Below are positions 31,878 to 42,579 of a stretch of DNA of 64,000 nt, piece after piece. Origin of the DNA: Raphanus sativus (lineage: Eukaryota > Streptophyta > Magnoliopsida > Brassicales > Brassicaceae); NCBI RefSeq assembly GCF_000801105.2, contig NC_079514.1, positions 24,654,293 through 24,718,292 on the forward strand, written 5' to 3'. Position 1 is the first letter of the stretch. Every line of letters starts with the position of its first letter. Position numbers and translations under genes: made by a program. The notes beneath the pieces were generated by a model. The model was not told the DNA's origin. It did no database searches and worked only from the letters and a program-made list of their open reading frames with translations.

Positions 31878-32648
31878 TGATAGAACCAAAATACGGATCA
31901 CTCTACCGGTACAGATGATATGAACTCAGATCCGAGAGGATTGAGAACTGGTGGGATGAACGGTGACACAAAGGGTTGCGGAAGGCCCGATGATACTACC
32001 AGAGGTGAACTCCGAAGAGAACTGATGGATTGAACGGTGACACAAAGGGTTGCGGAATGACCCAATGATACTACCAGAGGTGCTTGATTGTCGCCTGATA
32101 TGACTCACAGGTCCGACAAGGAAGCAAACTCGATCTGTTGCCGGATGTGACGCACCGGTCCAACGAGAAAGAGAGTGTTACTTGGAGCTAACCACACCAA
32201 GAACAAGAAAAGTGAGATACCCTCTCAAGGTTCCAAAAATAAACACTCAAAACTTATTTTATTTCATTGATCAAATGGCCTTTATATAATAGGCAAAGCA
32301 TACAAAAGGTTTAGTCAAAACCTAGAAACTTGTAAACTAATAAATATTGTAGACTTGACTAAAGACCAAAGACCAAAGACCAAAGACTTTTGACTGAACT
32401 TGGGAAATTGTGCTTGCGAAACTCATCAGCTGGCCGCGCTCTTTTGCATGATCGACGGTCTCTGAATTGCCGTCAGATTGATATATTATTCGACCATGGC
32501 TTGCATTTTCTTATTGGGCCCTTCTTTCTTTGGGCTGAAATATGTTTATAAACATATTTTTCATAAATCATCAAGCCCATCTCGTTTGATCCAAACACAT
32601 AAGCCAAGTTTTCTCGAATTGTTTCTGCTGCTGATTTAGGGCACATCA
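31878..32648 (-). repeat. 3' LTR of the TRIM-like element, with internal tandem duplication
   Basis: 771 bp. Two direct repeats of about 85 and 75 bp (31921-32005, 32006-32080) share GGTGACACAAAGGGTTGCGG and ATGATACTACCAGAGG. A minus-strand TATATAAAGG is at about 32281-32290. Confidence 0.88.
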
Positions 32649-32846
32649 TTCCCTCCTTCTTTAAAAAGATTTGCCCTCAAATCTGTCTTTCTTTAGCTTC
32701 AGATATAATGATCTCTTGGCTTTTCGTAGAACTCTTTTTTTTTTTTTTTTTTTAGAAAAGAAGATGAAAGGTAGAAGATGGATGAAGAAGATGGAAAGAT
32801 GAGAAAAATGAACAGATAGTACCGGTTGAGTGGCTCTGATACCACT
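32649..32846 (-). other. Interior of the TRIM-like element (PPT, poly(A), PBS)
   Basis: 198 bp; minus strand from the PBS: TGGTATCAGAGCC (32844-32832), a short leader, an A-run of about 21 (plus T-run near 32731-32752), then AAAGAAGGAGGGAA (PPT) at the LTR. No ORF. Confidence 0.85.
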
Positions 32847-33624
32847 TGATACAACCAAAATACGGATCACTCTACCGGTACAGATGATATGAACTCAGAT
32901 CCGAGAGGATTGAGAACTGGTGGGATGAACGGTGACACAAAGGGTTGCGGAAGGCCCGATGATACTACCAGAGGTGAACTCCGAAGAGAACTGATGGATT
33001 GAACGGTGACACAAAGGGTTGCGGAATGACCCAATGATACTACCAGAGGTGCTTGATTGTCGCCTGATATGACTCACAGGTCCGACAAGGAAGCAAACTC
33101 GATCTGTTGCCGGATGTGACGCACCGGTCCAACGAGAAAGAGAGTGTTACTTGGAGCTAACCACACCAAGAACAAGAAAAGTGAGATACCCTCTCAAGGT
33201 TCCAAAAATAAACACTCAAAACTTATTTTATTTCATTGATCAAATGGCCTTTATATAATAGGCAAAGCATACAAAAGGTTTAGTCAAAACCTAGAAACTT
33301 GTAAACTAATAAATATTGTAGACTTGACTAAAGACCAAAGACCAAAGACCAAAGACCAAAGACTTTTGACTGAACTTGGGAAATTGTGCTCGCGAAACTC
33401 ATCAGCTGGCCGCGCTCTTTTGCATGATCGACGGTCTCGGAATTGCCGTCAGATTGATATATTGTTCGACCATGGCTTGCATTTTCTTATTGGGCCCTTC
33501 TTTCTTTGGGCTGAAATATGTTTATAAACATATTTTTCATAAATCATCAAGCCCATCTCGTTTGATCCAAACACATAAGCCAAGTTTTCTCGAATTGTTT
33601 CTGCTGTTGATTTAGGGCACATCA
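32847..33624 (-). repeat. 5' LTR of the TRIM-like element
   Basis: 778 bp with the same internal duplication (32890-32974, 32975-33049). It starts TGATACAACC rather than TGATAGAACC. Confidence 0.88.
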
Positions 33625-34219
33625 CTTACCGGCGGCGATGGCAGTTCGGCGGCGGAGAGGCGACGGACCGGCGGCGGATCAGTGGTGCTCTGGCGGCGGC
33701 GACGGTGGCGAACGGCGGCGGCGAAGCGGTGGTCCGGTGGTGGCGGTGGCGATTTCCGGCGAAACTTTGGAGGGCTCGCACGGCTGTGTCCGAGATCCGA
33801 TTGCGACGATTCTGGTGGCTATGGATTCGACTCGACGAGAGGAACACGATGGTGGGTTTGCATGCACGAGATTCGCAACGGTTAGAAAGTTATGGACGAT
33901 TTAATAAACGCACGAAACTAAACTCAAATGCATGGCGGTTCCCGGCGCTTACCGACTACAACGAACGGTGGTGATGAGCTTGGCTTGGTCTTGGCGTGTG
34001 GTGGCTCCGGCGAGCTCTGGTGGTAGCTCAATCTAGCAAAGGTTCTCCACTCTCTTCTTGAACTCTCTCCTTAGCTCTTTCTCTCTAACTTTTTTTTTCT
34101 TTGCAGGAGGAGAAATCAAAGCTGGAGCTGGGTATTTATAGGCAAACAATTGGGTTTTCGTAAACGCTTGAGACTTAGCCGGCTAAAAGTTTTTCGATAT
34201 TGAAATTCGGGTCGTTATA

Positions 34220-34224
34220 TCATC
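34220..34224. repeat. Target-site duplication TCATC, right copy
   Basis: Partner of 20897-20901. Confidence 0.92.
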
Positions 34225-35190
34225 TTTCTGGAAAATAGCAACCACAGGGACTTGCTTCTCGAACAGACTGTAGGCATAGTCAACCTTCTTTGCTATGTCT
34301 CCACCACTGAATTGAATCTCATTCAGATGAGCCTTCTTCTGCTTAAGCCCTTTCATCTTCCTTATCTGAGTGTGAGCAAGAACTCTGATGACAGTGCAGT
34401 ACTTTTTCATCTTCTCCAATTGAATTTGAATGTCTTTTCTACCTTCTTCGGTTTCATGCTTCTTTGAGTATTTGGTGAAAGCCTTCTTCTTAGACTTGGC
34501 CCAGTTCTTGTAGAACCTCCTCCTCACTTCTTCGCTCAAATGCTGAGCCCACACTGTGCTTAGAGAGCGGAGACCACGGGGTGTCTTCACATACCCTACC
34601 ACACCGACAACCACCATTGGAGGTGTCTCAATCACAGTCACAGCTTCACATGTTTCCTTCTTGTGGAGCTCTGGCAATCACATTCAAAAGAGATCAGCAA
34701 AGAAAAACATGCACATGAAACACTTTCATATAAATGATGTGGAAGTAATATAAGAGAAGAGAGTGAGACAACACACTTGATCCAGGTTTTTCAACTTCTC
34801 TGACAATGTGAGTCATCCCAGCTTTGTATCCCAAGAAGGAAGTGAGTCTGCAAGGCTTCGTAGGATCATCCTTAGGGAAGGCCTTCACTGAAAACACAAA
34901 CTACGAGTGTCAGATAAACAAACCAAATCCTACAAAACCTCTACTAATACACATATCATTTTAGAGAAAATAAATATTCTTTTAGGTTCATAAGGCTATA
35001 TTGCAGAAAGCAAATTACAAAAATGCAAACATTAGGATAATAAATGCAAATTATATAATACTTATTGCATCATCTATAAGGAAGAATAAAGACAACCTTT
35101 CCCACGTTGCCTGTTAGCCCTTTTCCTTGGAAGGAAACCCAAAGAACCATGTCTTGGATGCTCAAACTTTTTGCCGTTTAGGCTTCCCAT
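34220..35190 (-). pseudogene. RPL3: RPL3 (60S ribosomal protein L3), 5' half
   Basis: Exon 1 35190-35097 ([20 protein letters not shown]), exon 2 34887-34777 ([35 protein letters not shown]), exon 3 from 34670 ([59 protein letters not shown]) to the insertion after ..VVAIFQKDD. All splice sites are GT..AG and keep phase; no stop occurs in the exons. The N-terminus reads MGSLNGKK before FEHPRHG, unlike the short MSHRK start usual in plants. The rest of the protein is at 20307-20901. Confidence 0.92.
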
Positions 35191-35496
35191 AATATATACG
35201 GGCTTGGGCCATAGTAAGTTGCAGATAAAATAAGGGTGCACATTTCGGTTAATTACGGATTCGGTTTAGGTTTGGTTGGGTTTAATTCGGTTTGGTTGGG
35301 TTTAGTTTGATTTGGTTTTAGTTCGGTTTGATTAGGGTTTGGTTTAGTTTAATGTGGTTTTGTTTTTATTTCTTCAGTTTAATTGAATTAATTTTCGTAG
35401 TTTTGTTCTAGTATAGTTACAAAAATATAATATGTGAAAACGTAAATAAATCATCATTTCACACTAAATTATTATTTTCTTCATCGCAATAAAAAT
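35191..35496. other. RPL3 upstream DNA, GGTTTGG-rich repeat
   Basis: From about 35 bp before the RPL3 ATG the sequence becomes TTCGGTTTGGTTTGG-like repetitive DNA, a style typical of non-coding crucifer transposons. It continues past the LINE fragment to about 36200. No normal ribosomal-protein promoter is recognisable. Confidence 0.5.
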
Positions 35497-35512
35497 GCAA
35501 ACGATGTAATTT
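35497..35512. repeat. Target-site duplication of LINE, left copy
   Basis: GCAAACGATGTAATTT at 35497-35512 is repeated at 35957-35972. Confidence 0.85.
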
Positions 35513-35956
35513 TTTTTTGTCATCAACAAACAGACTCATATAGACTATGCGGATCAAACTGGGGGCTCTGCATCCATGTGAACGACGAAAGACGATTGTT
35601 GTCTGGCACTGCGTGCTAAACGATCCGCCTTTGAATTCTCCGTTCGTGGTACATGAATGATCTGTGAGCTCGAGAAATTGTCTTGTAATCTCTTGATGTC
35701 TTCCAGATAGCTTGCGAAGGCTGGCCACTCTTCTGGTTCCGAAACCATCTTCACCAATTGAGAACAATCCGTAGCAAACGTAACCCGGTACTGTCTTAGG
35801 TTTTTCATACACTCCATTACCCAAATTAACGCCTCAACCTCCGAATGTAGTGGAGATAAACTGGCCCTAACATTTTGGGCTCCCATTAAACCCGTAAATC
35901 TTTCTAGCGTACTAAACCATCCTTGACCTGAGAAAATATCCTTATCCTTCCAAGAG
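35513..35956 (-). mobile_element. 5'-truncated LINE copy with RNase H domain and poly(A)
   Basis: Flanked by a perfect 16-bp duplication. On the minus strand it reads from within the C-terminal RNase H domain (KDIFSGQGWFSTLERFTGL, SLSPLHSEVEALIWVMECM, VTFATDCSQLVKMVSEPEEW, HVPRTENSKADRLARSAR) to a short A-run at the left TSD. This is a target-primed reverse transcription product: 5' truncation, tail and variable-length TSD. The readable frame is open over 110 codons (35886-35554). Confidence 0.85.
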
Positions 35957-35972
35957 GCAAACGATGTAATTT
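35957..35972. repeat. Target-site duplication of LINE, right copy
   Basis: Partner of 35497-35512. Confidence 0.85.
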
Positions 35973-36309
35973 AATAATTTTATATTTCTATCATCATACC
36001 TAATATAAATATCATTTAAAAAAAATTGGTTTTGGTGAATTCTTTTATTTTATTTTTAATTGTGTTTATTCTATTCATTTAGAAATAAAATGTATAAATT
36101 TTATTTAGTTGTTTAGGTTGAATGGTTAAATATATTAAATTTAATATTATTTATATAATTAAGTAATATAACTAAAATTGCTTTGTTTTTTTGGTTAGGT
36201 TCGTTTTAAAACCAAACCATATGGAAAAGAGAAAATTGGTGAGGCCAATTTAGGTTTGATAAAAAGTGGATTGGTCAGGATGGTTTAATAGAATCAATCA
36301 GCAGAGGAT
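35973..36309. other. AT-rich non-coding DNA
   Basis: Continuation of the repetitive DNA upstream of RPL3; AACCAAACC-type words near 36210. Nothing coding. Confidence 0.4.
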
Positions 36310-38172
36310 GAGAATAATTATTGGACAACAATAGTAGAGATTTTGTTAAGAAAAAAAATAATTGTAGACATGAGATTGTTAAATGGCGCAAGAAAAACTC
36401 ACCATATAGAAAGAACAAAATTGGTGAGTTCCAACGAGTTCTGCAAAAAATACAAACAGATAATAGTAGAACCCACGAGGGAATTATGGAAGTATTTAGA
36501 AAATTCCAAAAAGCGTATAAAAATGAAGAGGAATGATGGCAACAAAAAAAACGAACGATATGGAACACATCAGGGGATCTTAACACCAACTTTAACCATG
36601 CCTTAACGAAACAAAGACGTACCCGAAATATGATTGTGGAACTACATGATGCAAATGGAAACTGGATATTAGATGGAAAGGAGTATAAAAGGTTGCAATA
36701 GATTATTTTGATGAACTTTTTAGTACCACCGCGCCCTCGGAGTTTTAAAGCTTCCTCGAGGAAATAACTCCAAGTATCACACACTAGATGAATCAGAGAT
36801 TAGTTCGATTAGCGACGAAGGAGAAAGTATGACAAGTTCTGTTTATGATGCATACAGAAAAAGCTCATGGGCCGGATAGGATGACAACACTATTTTCTAA
36901 CATTCTTGGCCTATTATAAAAAGGGACCTTTGAGATTTGATTCACAATTTCTTGACATCGGGAAAGTGGATTCAAGGCTAAACACTACAAATATCTGTCT
37001 CATTCCAAAAACAGAAAGACCTACAAGGATGACAGAACTTCGACCTATAAGTCTTTGTAATATAGGATACAAGATCATATCTAAAGTGTTATGCCAGAGG
37101 TTGAAAACGTGCCTCCCGACACTTCTCTCAGAAAACGAAATCGGCTTTGTGGCTGGGAGGCTGATCTCATACAACATTCTTATAGCATAGGAGATATTTC
37201 ATGGGTTACAAGTTAATAAAGCATGCCAAATAAATGCATGGCCATCAAGACGGATATAAGTAAGACATACAATAAAGTGGAGTGGCCTTTTATCCAGGCC
37301 TTGCTTTAAAAATGGGTTTTGATCCCCAATGGGTCAAGTTGATGATGGAGTGTATTTCATCGGTACAATATAGTGTTTTACTTAATGGCCAACCAAGGGG
37401 ACACATAATTTCACAGAGGGGATTGAGACAGGGTGATCCATTATCTCCTAATTTATTTATTATTTGTACAAAGGCGTTGATCGCAAATATTAAAAAGGCT
37501 GAGAGAGAGAAACAACTGACGTGTATTAAAGTTGCCAAAGCCTGCACATCAATTTCTCATCTGATGTTTGCAGATGATAGTCTCTTTCTTTTTTGCAAAG
37601 CCCATGAAGAGGAATGTCGGACGATCCTTCAGATTCTAAAGGAGTACGAGATGGTTCCGGGTTAACAGATTAATTTTCAGAAATCTTTGATTCAATTTGG
37701 ACATAAAATTGATGACACCGTGAGACAGGAACTTCGGGATATTTTAGGAATCCAGAATCAAGGTGGGACTGGATCATATTTGGGAATTCTTGAAAGCTTG
37801 GGAAGATCAAAAACACAAGTTTTGGGTTCGTCCAGGATCGTTTAAATAACATAGTTAATGGATGGACTTTTAAGTTCTCTACGAAGGGCGGAAAAGAAGT
37901 GATTATAAAGTCAGTCATCACGGCTCTACCAAATCCAAAAAAGGTAACACCAAAAGCTGACAAGTGCAGTGGCTCAATTCTGGTGGAGTTCAGGAGGCAA
38001 CACAAGGAGAATGCACTGGAAATCTTGAGATAAATTATGCATTAACAAGGATGAAGGAGGAATGGGTTCTATGGACATTACGGATTTTAATACGGCTATG
38101 TTTGGAAACAGCTCTTGAAACTCATAGAGAAGCTGAATACATTGTTTTCCCGTGTTTTCAAAGGTTGGTAAT
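36310..38172 (+). pseudogene. LINE (non-LTR) ORF2 reverse transcriptase, decayed fragment
   Basis: Pieces in changing frames follow a LINE ORF2: GIMEVFRKFQKAYKNEEE, TSGDLNTNFNHALTKQRRTR, NICLIPKTERPTRMTELRPI, YKIISKVLCQRLKTCLPTLL, NEIGFVAGRLISYNILIA, VQYSVLLNGQPRGHIISQRG, LRQGDPLSPNLF and HLMFADDSLFLF (catalytic ADD at about 37572). The last recognisable part is near 38165. The endonuclease domain and 3' end are missing. At least five breaks. It is in the opposite orientation to the RNase H fragment at 35513, so it is a separate insertion. Confidence 0.85.
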
Positions 38173-38536
38173 GTTTAAATAATACTTAAAATTTATATTA
38201 ATAACACTGTATTTTATAGTGCTTTTAAATTTATATTTGAATAACAACTTTTTTTTACATTTTAACATGCATACATCAATTCATATCTCGTATTGAATAC
38301 ACACCTAACAACTGTGCAAATACGAATTCATGGCTTTAAGTATGTTGTGATTACTATTGTGCAGGCTGTCCTATTAAGACATATATAATTTTTTAATACA
38401 TACACTCGTTATTTCTTCTCCCTTCTATATTTGGAGTTTAAGATATTTTCAGAGTTCACTCTAAATTAAAGCCATAATTTCATTTCATATTTGATCAACT
38501 TGATAGATAATCTTAATAAGTGGTTCATTATTAAGA
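38173..38536. other. AT-rich non-coding DNA
   Basis: I see no gene. It ends at a Helitron terminus. Confidence 0.4.
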
Positions 38537-38566
38537 CTAGGGGCGGAGCCCCGCGCAAGCGCGGGG
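38537..38566 (-). mobile_element. Helitron 3' terminus on the minus strand
   Basis: The minus strand reads a perfect 8-bp-stem hairpin CCCCGCGC-TT-GCGCGGGG (38566-38549), CTCCGCCC, then CTAG-T (38540-38536). This is the clearest Helitron end in the window. The body extends to the right, across the copia element, and may include 52360-54550. Confidence 0.75.
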
Positions 38567-39123
38567 TCGCGGATTGAGTTGTTGATGTATTTCAATGGGT
38601 GCAAGTGATACCATGTTTGTGAAGTTTGCGTTTTGCCGTGGTCATTGATTTACTTACAGGCTTGTGCAGGTAGTTCATTTGTGTTGTTTTAAGCCTTTTA
38701 GATTTTGTCTACTGATCTTGAATTTTCAGTTTTGTTAATGATTTACATTTATATCATCTTTCGTATCTGACTTTCTTTGTCTTTACCTTAGGTATTTTGA
38801 TTTTTGGATGTTCACGCCTTTTACACTCTTCTTCCTCTTCCTATCATCACATATTTGCAGTGCCACCTTATTCAACGTTGTATGATTTTTTTTTAATTTT
38901 ATTTATACGTCGTTCTAATTTACATTGCCATTCATTTGACCGCATCATTTTCCTTGAGCTTTTTCCCATTCTTTTTGTTCTCATTTTATTTTATTATTCC
39001 GTAAATCTAAAAATTCCTAGGAAGAGGAACCTCCACATAATTTCTTCCTCTTCATCATTTTATTTTTAAAGATATCAATATCCCTTTAGGATTTATGCTC
39101 TACTTTTCCCTCTTGTCCGTCTA
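38567..39123. other. Helitron body, left of the copia insertion
   Basis: T-rich non-coding DNA without a supported ORF. It continues after the copia element at 52360, as the shared GATTG target site shows. Confidence 0.45.
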
Positions 39124-39128
39124 GATTG
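39124..39128. repeat. Target-site duplication GATTG, left copy
   Basis: GATTG at 39124-39128 and 52355-52359 flanks the copia element. Confidence 0.9.
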
Positions 39129-40025
39129 TGTTGGACTAATATTTAATTGGTTAAGAGTGAATATCAATGGGCCTGCGGCTCAAATGATAAAAGCCTGTTT
39201 GGCTTTAAATGAATGAGTTTGGGAAATGTCCCACATCGCTTAAGAGGAAGAGAAATGAGCAAGATATATATGCACATGTGATATGAGATGTTAAACAGCT
39301 CAGGCAGAGAGGACAGCCCTCACGCGCGCGCCGCCGCCGTCCGGCCGGCGCGGTCGTCGGTCTTGGGTCTTGGTGGAGGGCCTCTGGCCCGATAAGATTA
39401 TTCTTTTTGGACCAAGTTAAGCCCAACGTTTGACCCATTTAATTCTCAAAAAACAACATGCTTTTTATTTTGAAACGACAAGTAGTTTGTCTACAAAATA
39501 AAAACGACATGCAGTTTATCCTCTCGAGATATTTAAATGAGATAAGATTGGGAAGAACGAGTCTTGGGGAATACGTTTTCGAAACTCAACTTCCCTCGAT
39601 CTCCGCAAGATTTCCGTCCACGTGCAGAGACTGTTGCGGAAACTGGCTCGCTTCCGTCTCTTTAAATAGTGGTCTCCTCCTCTCTCATTTTTCACTTACT
39701 TTTCACATCGATATCACAGCAAAAATCCCTTAGCGTAAGTCTTTAGTTTCGAGAGCGTTTCGTAGCATTTATAGTTCGATAGGGCATTCACGAGTGAAGC
39801 GTGAATCGTCGCCATGGTTTTATCCTGGGACTCTATGTTCGTACAGTCTCGTCTCACTACGGAGCGAATATAAAGAGTTAAGGAAAGAGATATCATATCT
39901 CGACTCCATGAACGTTTGTGAAAACGTTTTCCGTTTCGGTTTCATTTCGTCTATTCAATCGTTTCTTTCCTTAACATCTCGTTTTTATTATATCGTTTAT
40001 TTGATTCGGTTTTCCGGCTTCTACA
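39129..40025 (+). repeat. 5' LTR of the copia element
   Basis: 897 bp, TGTTGGACTA..GGCTTCTACA. A CG-rich island is at 39320-39360, and TATA-like TTTAAATAG (about 39661-39669) is followed by a CT-rich start region. Confidence 0.9.
39661..39669 (+). promoter_or_regulatory. TATA-like box in copia LTR
   Basis: TTTAAATAG in both LTR copies, ahead of a CT-rich tract that suits a transcription start. Confidence 0.45.
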
Positions 40026-40494
40026 ATCTTAACTCTTTATCGCTTTCTGTCTAAAGCTTTAATCGGATTGAAAAACGATTTATGAAACGGGTTTTAAGGT
40101 TTTGTACACGGTTCTAGAACGGGTTTGCGATCTGCTCTTTAGCACTTCCGCGAAGCGTCTCTTACCTATCTCAAAACGGTTTGCGTTTTGCTCTCTAGCA
40201 CCATCCGCGAAACGTTTAAGATACTTTGTTATTCAAAACGGTATGTATTCGAATCGTTTCCACGAACGCTTCATAAAGCGAGTTTGTGAAGCGATCTAAA
40301 AGTCTACACAAACGGTTTCTGCAAACGCTTTAAGCGACTTTGCAAAACGTTTTTTCAGACTTAAATCGATATGATTTGGTTCAAACACCAAAAATGAAAA
40401 TCGATTTAGATTATTATTTTTATTATTATATTAATAATAATTTGTTATTGTTGAATGGAGTACTAATCCGTTTTCATGTTTTCTCAACAGAAAA
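40026..40494 (+). other. 5' leader of the copia element
   Basis: No gene; contains recurring words such as AACGGTTT/CGAAACG and GCGAAGCG. No TGGTATCAGAGC-type PBS at the LTR border; primer unknown. Confidence 0.6.
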
Positions 40495-42000
40495 ATGACG
40501 GATGCAAACAACACCCCCATTGACACTGCCATTGCGCAAACTCCAATCAACGTTGCTGCAACTGATGTATCTGGTGTGACAACCGCTGGAAACATCCCTG
40601 CTTCCTCAACCGCTGCAGCAACAACAACCACTACCCTTCCTGCGGGAAACGGTGCTAATGAAACCACGCGTCGTAGCTTGTTCGGTGCTGGTCTTTATCA
40701 AACGGGTTCAGGTCTAGGAACCTCAAGTGTTCCGGTTGCAGTACCAACTCCTCCGTCTGTGCCCAGCCTGTTCACTCAAGGACTGATGCCAGACCAGTTT
40801 GATGGCAAAAACTTCAAAACGTGGCAGAAGAAGATGATGTTCTTCCTAACAACGATGAAGCTGGAGAAGTTCATCCAGGAGGACAAGCCCCTTGTCCCTT
40901 ACGGGATTGATGATGTGCACACTCTCGCAAGTGTTGACATTTGGGTGCATTCTGACTTCGTCTGCAAAGGCCTCATTGACCCATTGTACCGTGTCTAATG
41001 TGACATTCCGACGGCGAAGGAGCTATGGACATCACTTGACAAGAAGTACAGAGGTGAGGACGCTGGCTGCCAGAAGTATGTGGTTGCAAAATTTCATGAG
41101 TTCAAAATGGTGGATTCAAAACCCATCATGGATCAGGTGGAAGTGTTCCAGCTCATTTGCCATGAAATCAAAGCTGAAGGGATGTCCATTTGCGAGACAT
41201 TCACAACTCTCAGCTTCATTGAAAAGCTTCCTCCAAGCTATGCGGATTTCAAGAACTACCTGAAGGACAAGAAGAAGAAGATGGGCCTTGAGGAGCTTAT
41301 CATGAGGCTTCAGATGGAATCCAGGAACCGAATTGCTGACAAGATCAATGCTAAGGAGCATAGTGTCAACATGGCTGAGCACAAAGGCAAAGGAAAGGCA
41401 CACGCCCATTCTCCAGCAAAGCCTTCGAAAACTGTTGCAGCACTGAAGGCTACTGGAAAAAACTTCAAGAACAAAGGCATTTAAATCAATGCGAATGTGG
41501 AGAGATTCAAGGGGAAGTGTCACTACTGCAACAAAGTGGGACACAAGACTGCTGAGTGTCGCAAGAAGATCAAAGATGAGAAGGCTCAGGCAAATCTCAC
41601 TGAGGAGGATCTTGTTGTTGTGGTGACTGAAGCCAACATGGTTGAAAGCAACAACCCCAGGGAATGGTTGTATGACACTGGTGCAACCACCCACATTTGC
41701 ACTGATAGGGCGATGTTCAGCACCTATCAGAAAAGCAAGACTCAGGAGAAGCTCAGGATGGCAAACACTGCAGTCTCCAAGATTGAAGGACGCGGCAATG
41801 TGATTTTGAAAATGACATCTGGACGAGAGGTCACTCTGACAAACGTGAAGCATGTGCCTGACATGAGGAAAAACCTGGTCTCGGGAACCTTGCTCAGCAA
41901 GAATGGATTCGCCACAAGCTTTGAGGCGGATAAGCTCGTGATTAGGAAGAATGGGATGTATTTGGGAAAGGGGTATTGTTGGGCCCGAATATGGCCCGGT
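40495..42000 (+). pseudogene. Copia gag and protease with two in-frame stops
   Basis: Start Met 40495. A Ser/Thr/Ala-rich N-terminus, then the gag domain (FDGKNFKTWQKKMMFFLTTM, TAKELWTSLDKKYRGEDAG, LPPSYADFKNYLKDKKKKM). Zinc knuckle CHYCNKVGHKTAEC is followed by the protease active site WLYDTGATTHICTD. TAA at 40996-40998 and at 41482-41484 interrupt one continuous frame. Without them gag and protease would be one ORF running to 41976, where the Tat-like element begins. Confidence 0.85.
41972..41976. repeat. Target-site duplication GGTAT, left copy
   Basis: GGTAT at 41972-41976 and 47313-47317 flanks the Tat-like element. Confidence 0.92.
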
Positions 42001-42526
42001 AGCTGATTATTCAATAATAAAGATGATGATGGGCCACGACAAGCCCATCACGAGTCTGAAGTCTAAAAGAGAGCTAAGCTAGAACCGGAGGCTGAAAGCT
42101 AAGGATCCTAACTAAGGAGGTCACGACGAAGAGGAAGCTCACGACGTAACCAGAAGAAGCGCAGGACCCGGTCAAGGGGAAGCTGTTGCAGATTCCACCT
42201 CAAGCGGAGAGGATCTCGGAGATCAGTTGCAAACAACCTAAAGAAGTCCAAAGCTATAAAAAGAGAAGGTCGAAGACCAAGAAGAGGATCCCGATCCTAC
42301 TGATATTTTACTCAACATTCATTGAAACATTCTTATTTGTAAATCTCTTATAATCTTTGTATTCATCAAAGATCATCTTTTGTAACCATCCCATTTCTAT
42401 TATATCAATACAAATCAAAGTTCATTCATCAAGTTCTTACGGGATTCAGCCCGCGATAATCTTTCCCTAACCTTTTCTAAACATAAAACCTGATCTAAAA
42501 TCTAGGTGTGAGTTTGACCCCTCACA
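41977..42526 (+). repeat. 5' LTR of the Tat-like element
   Basis: 550 bp, TGTTGGGCCC..CCCCTCACA; TATA box CTATAAAAAG at 42255-42264 and AATACAAA-rich R/U5. Confidence 0.92.
42255..42264 (+). promoter_or_regulatory. TATA box in Tat-like LTR
   Basis: CTATAAAAAG, present in both LTRs; consistent with an RNA polymerase II LTR promoter. Confidence 0.6.
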
Positions 42527-42528
42527 AT

Positions 42529-42546
42529 TGGCGCCGTCTGTGGGGA
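42529..42546 (+). other. Primer binding site of the Tat-like element
   Basis: TGGCGCCGTCTGTGGGGA two bases after the LTR. This sequence is typical of Tat-branch elements. Confidence 0.85.
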
Positions 42547-42579
42547 CGAAACAATCGAATCCCTTACTCTAACTCGAGG

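Larger units (their letters stand above)
31878..33624 (-). mobile_element. TRIM-like LTR element without coding capacity
   Basis: Two LTRs (31878-32648, 32847-33624) enclose only 198 bp, holding a PPT (32649-32662), a poly(A) tract on the minus strand and a PBS TGGTATCAGAGCC (32832-32844). Total 1.75 kb with a perfect 5-bp TSD. The LTRs differ by about five substitutions and one extra ACCAAAG unit. LTR sequence is related to the element at 24131-29213. It must be moved in trans. Confidence 0.9.
30444..34219 (-). repeat. 5' LTR of the RPL3-disrupting element, split by a TRIM-like insertion
   Basis: 30444-31877 and 33630-34219 together match the 2002-bp LTR at 20902-22903. The minisatellite has five units here (31038-31263) against four in the other LTR, and the outermost CA is changed to TA (34218-34219). 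Confidence 0.88.

Noticed and set aside
36329..36338. AGTAGAGATT as the reverse complement of a Helitron 5' end (TCTCTACTA)
   Set aside because: It lies at the start of the LINE fragment, no matching 3' end lies at the required side, and a 9-bp match alone is weak.
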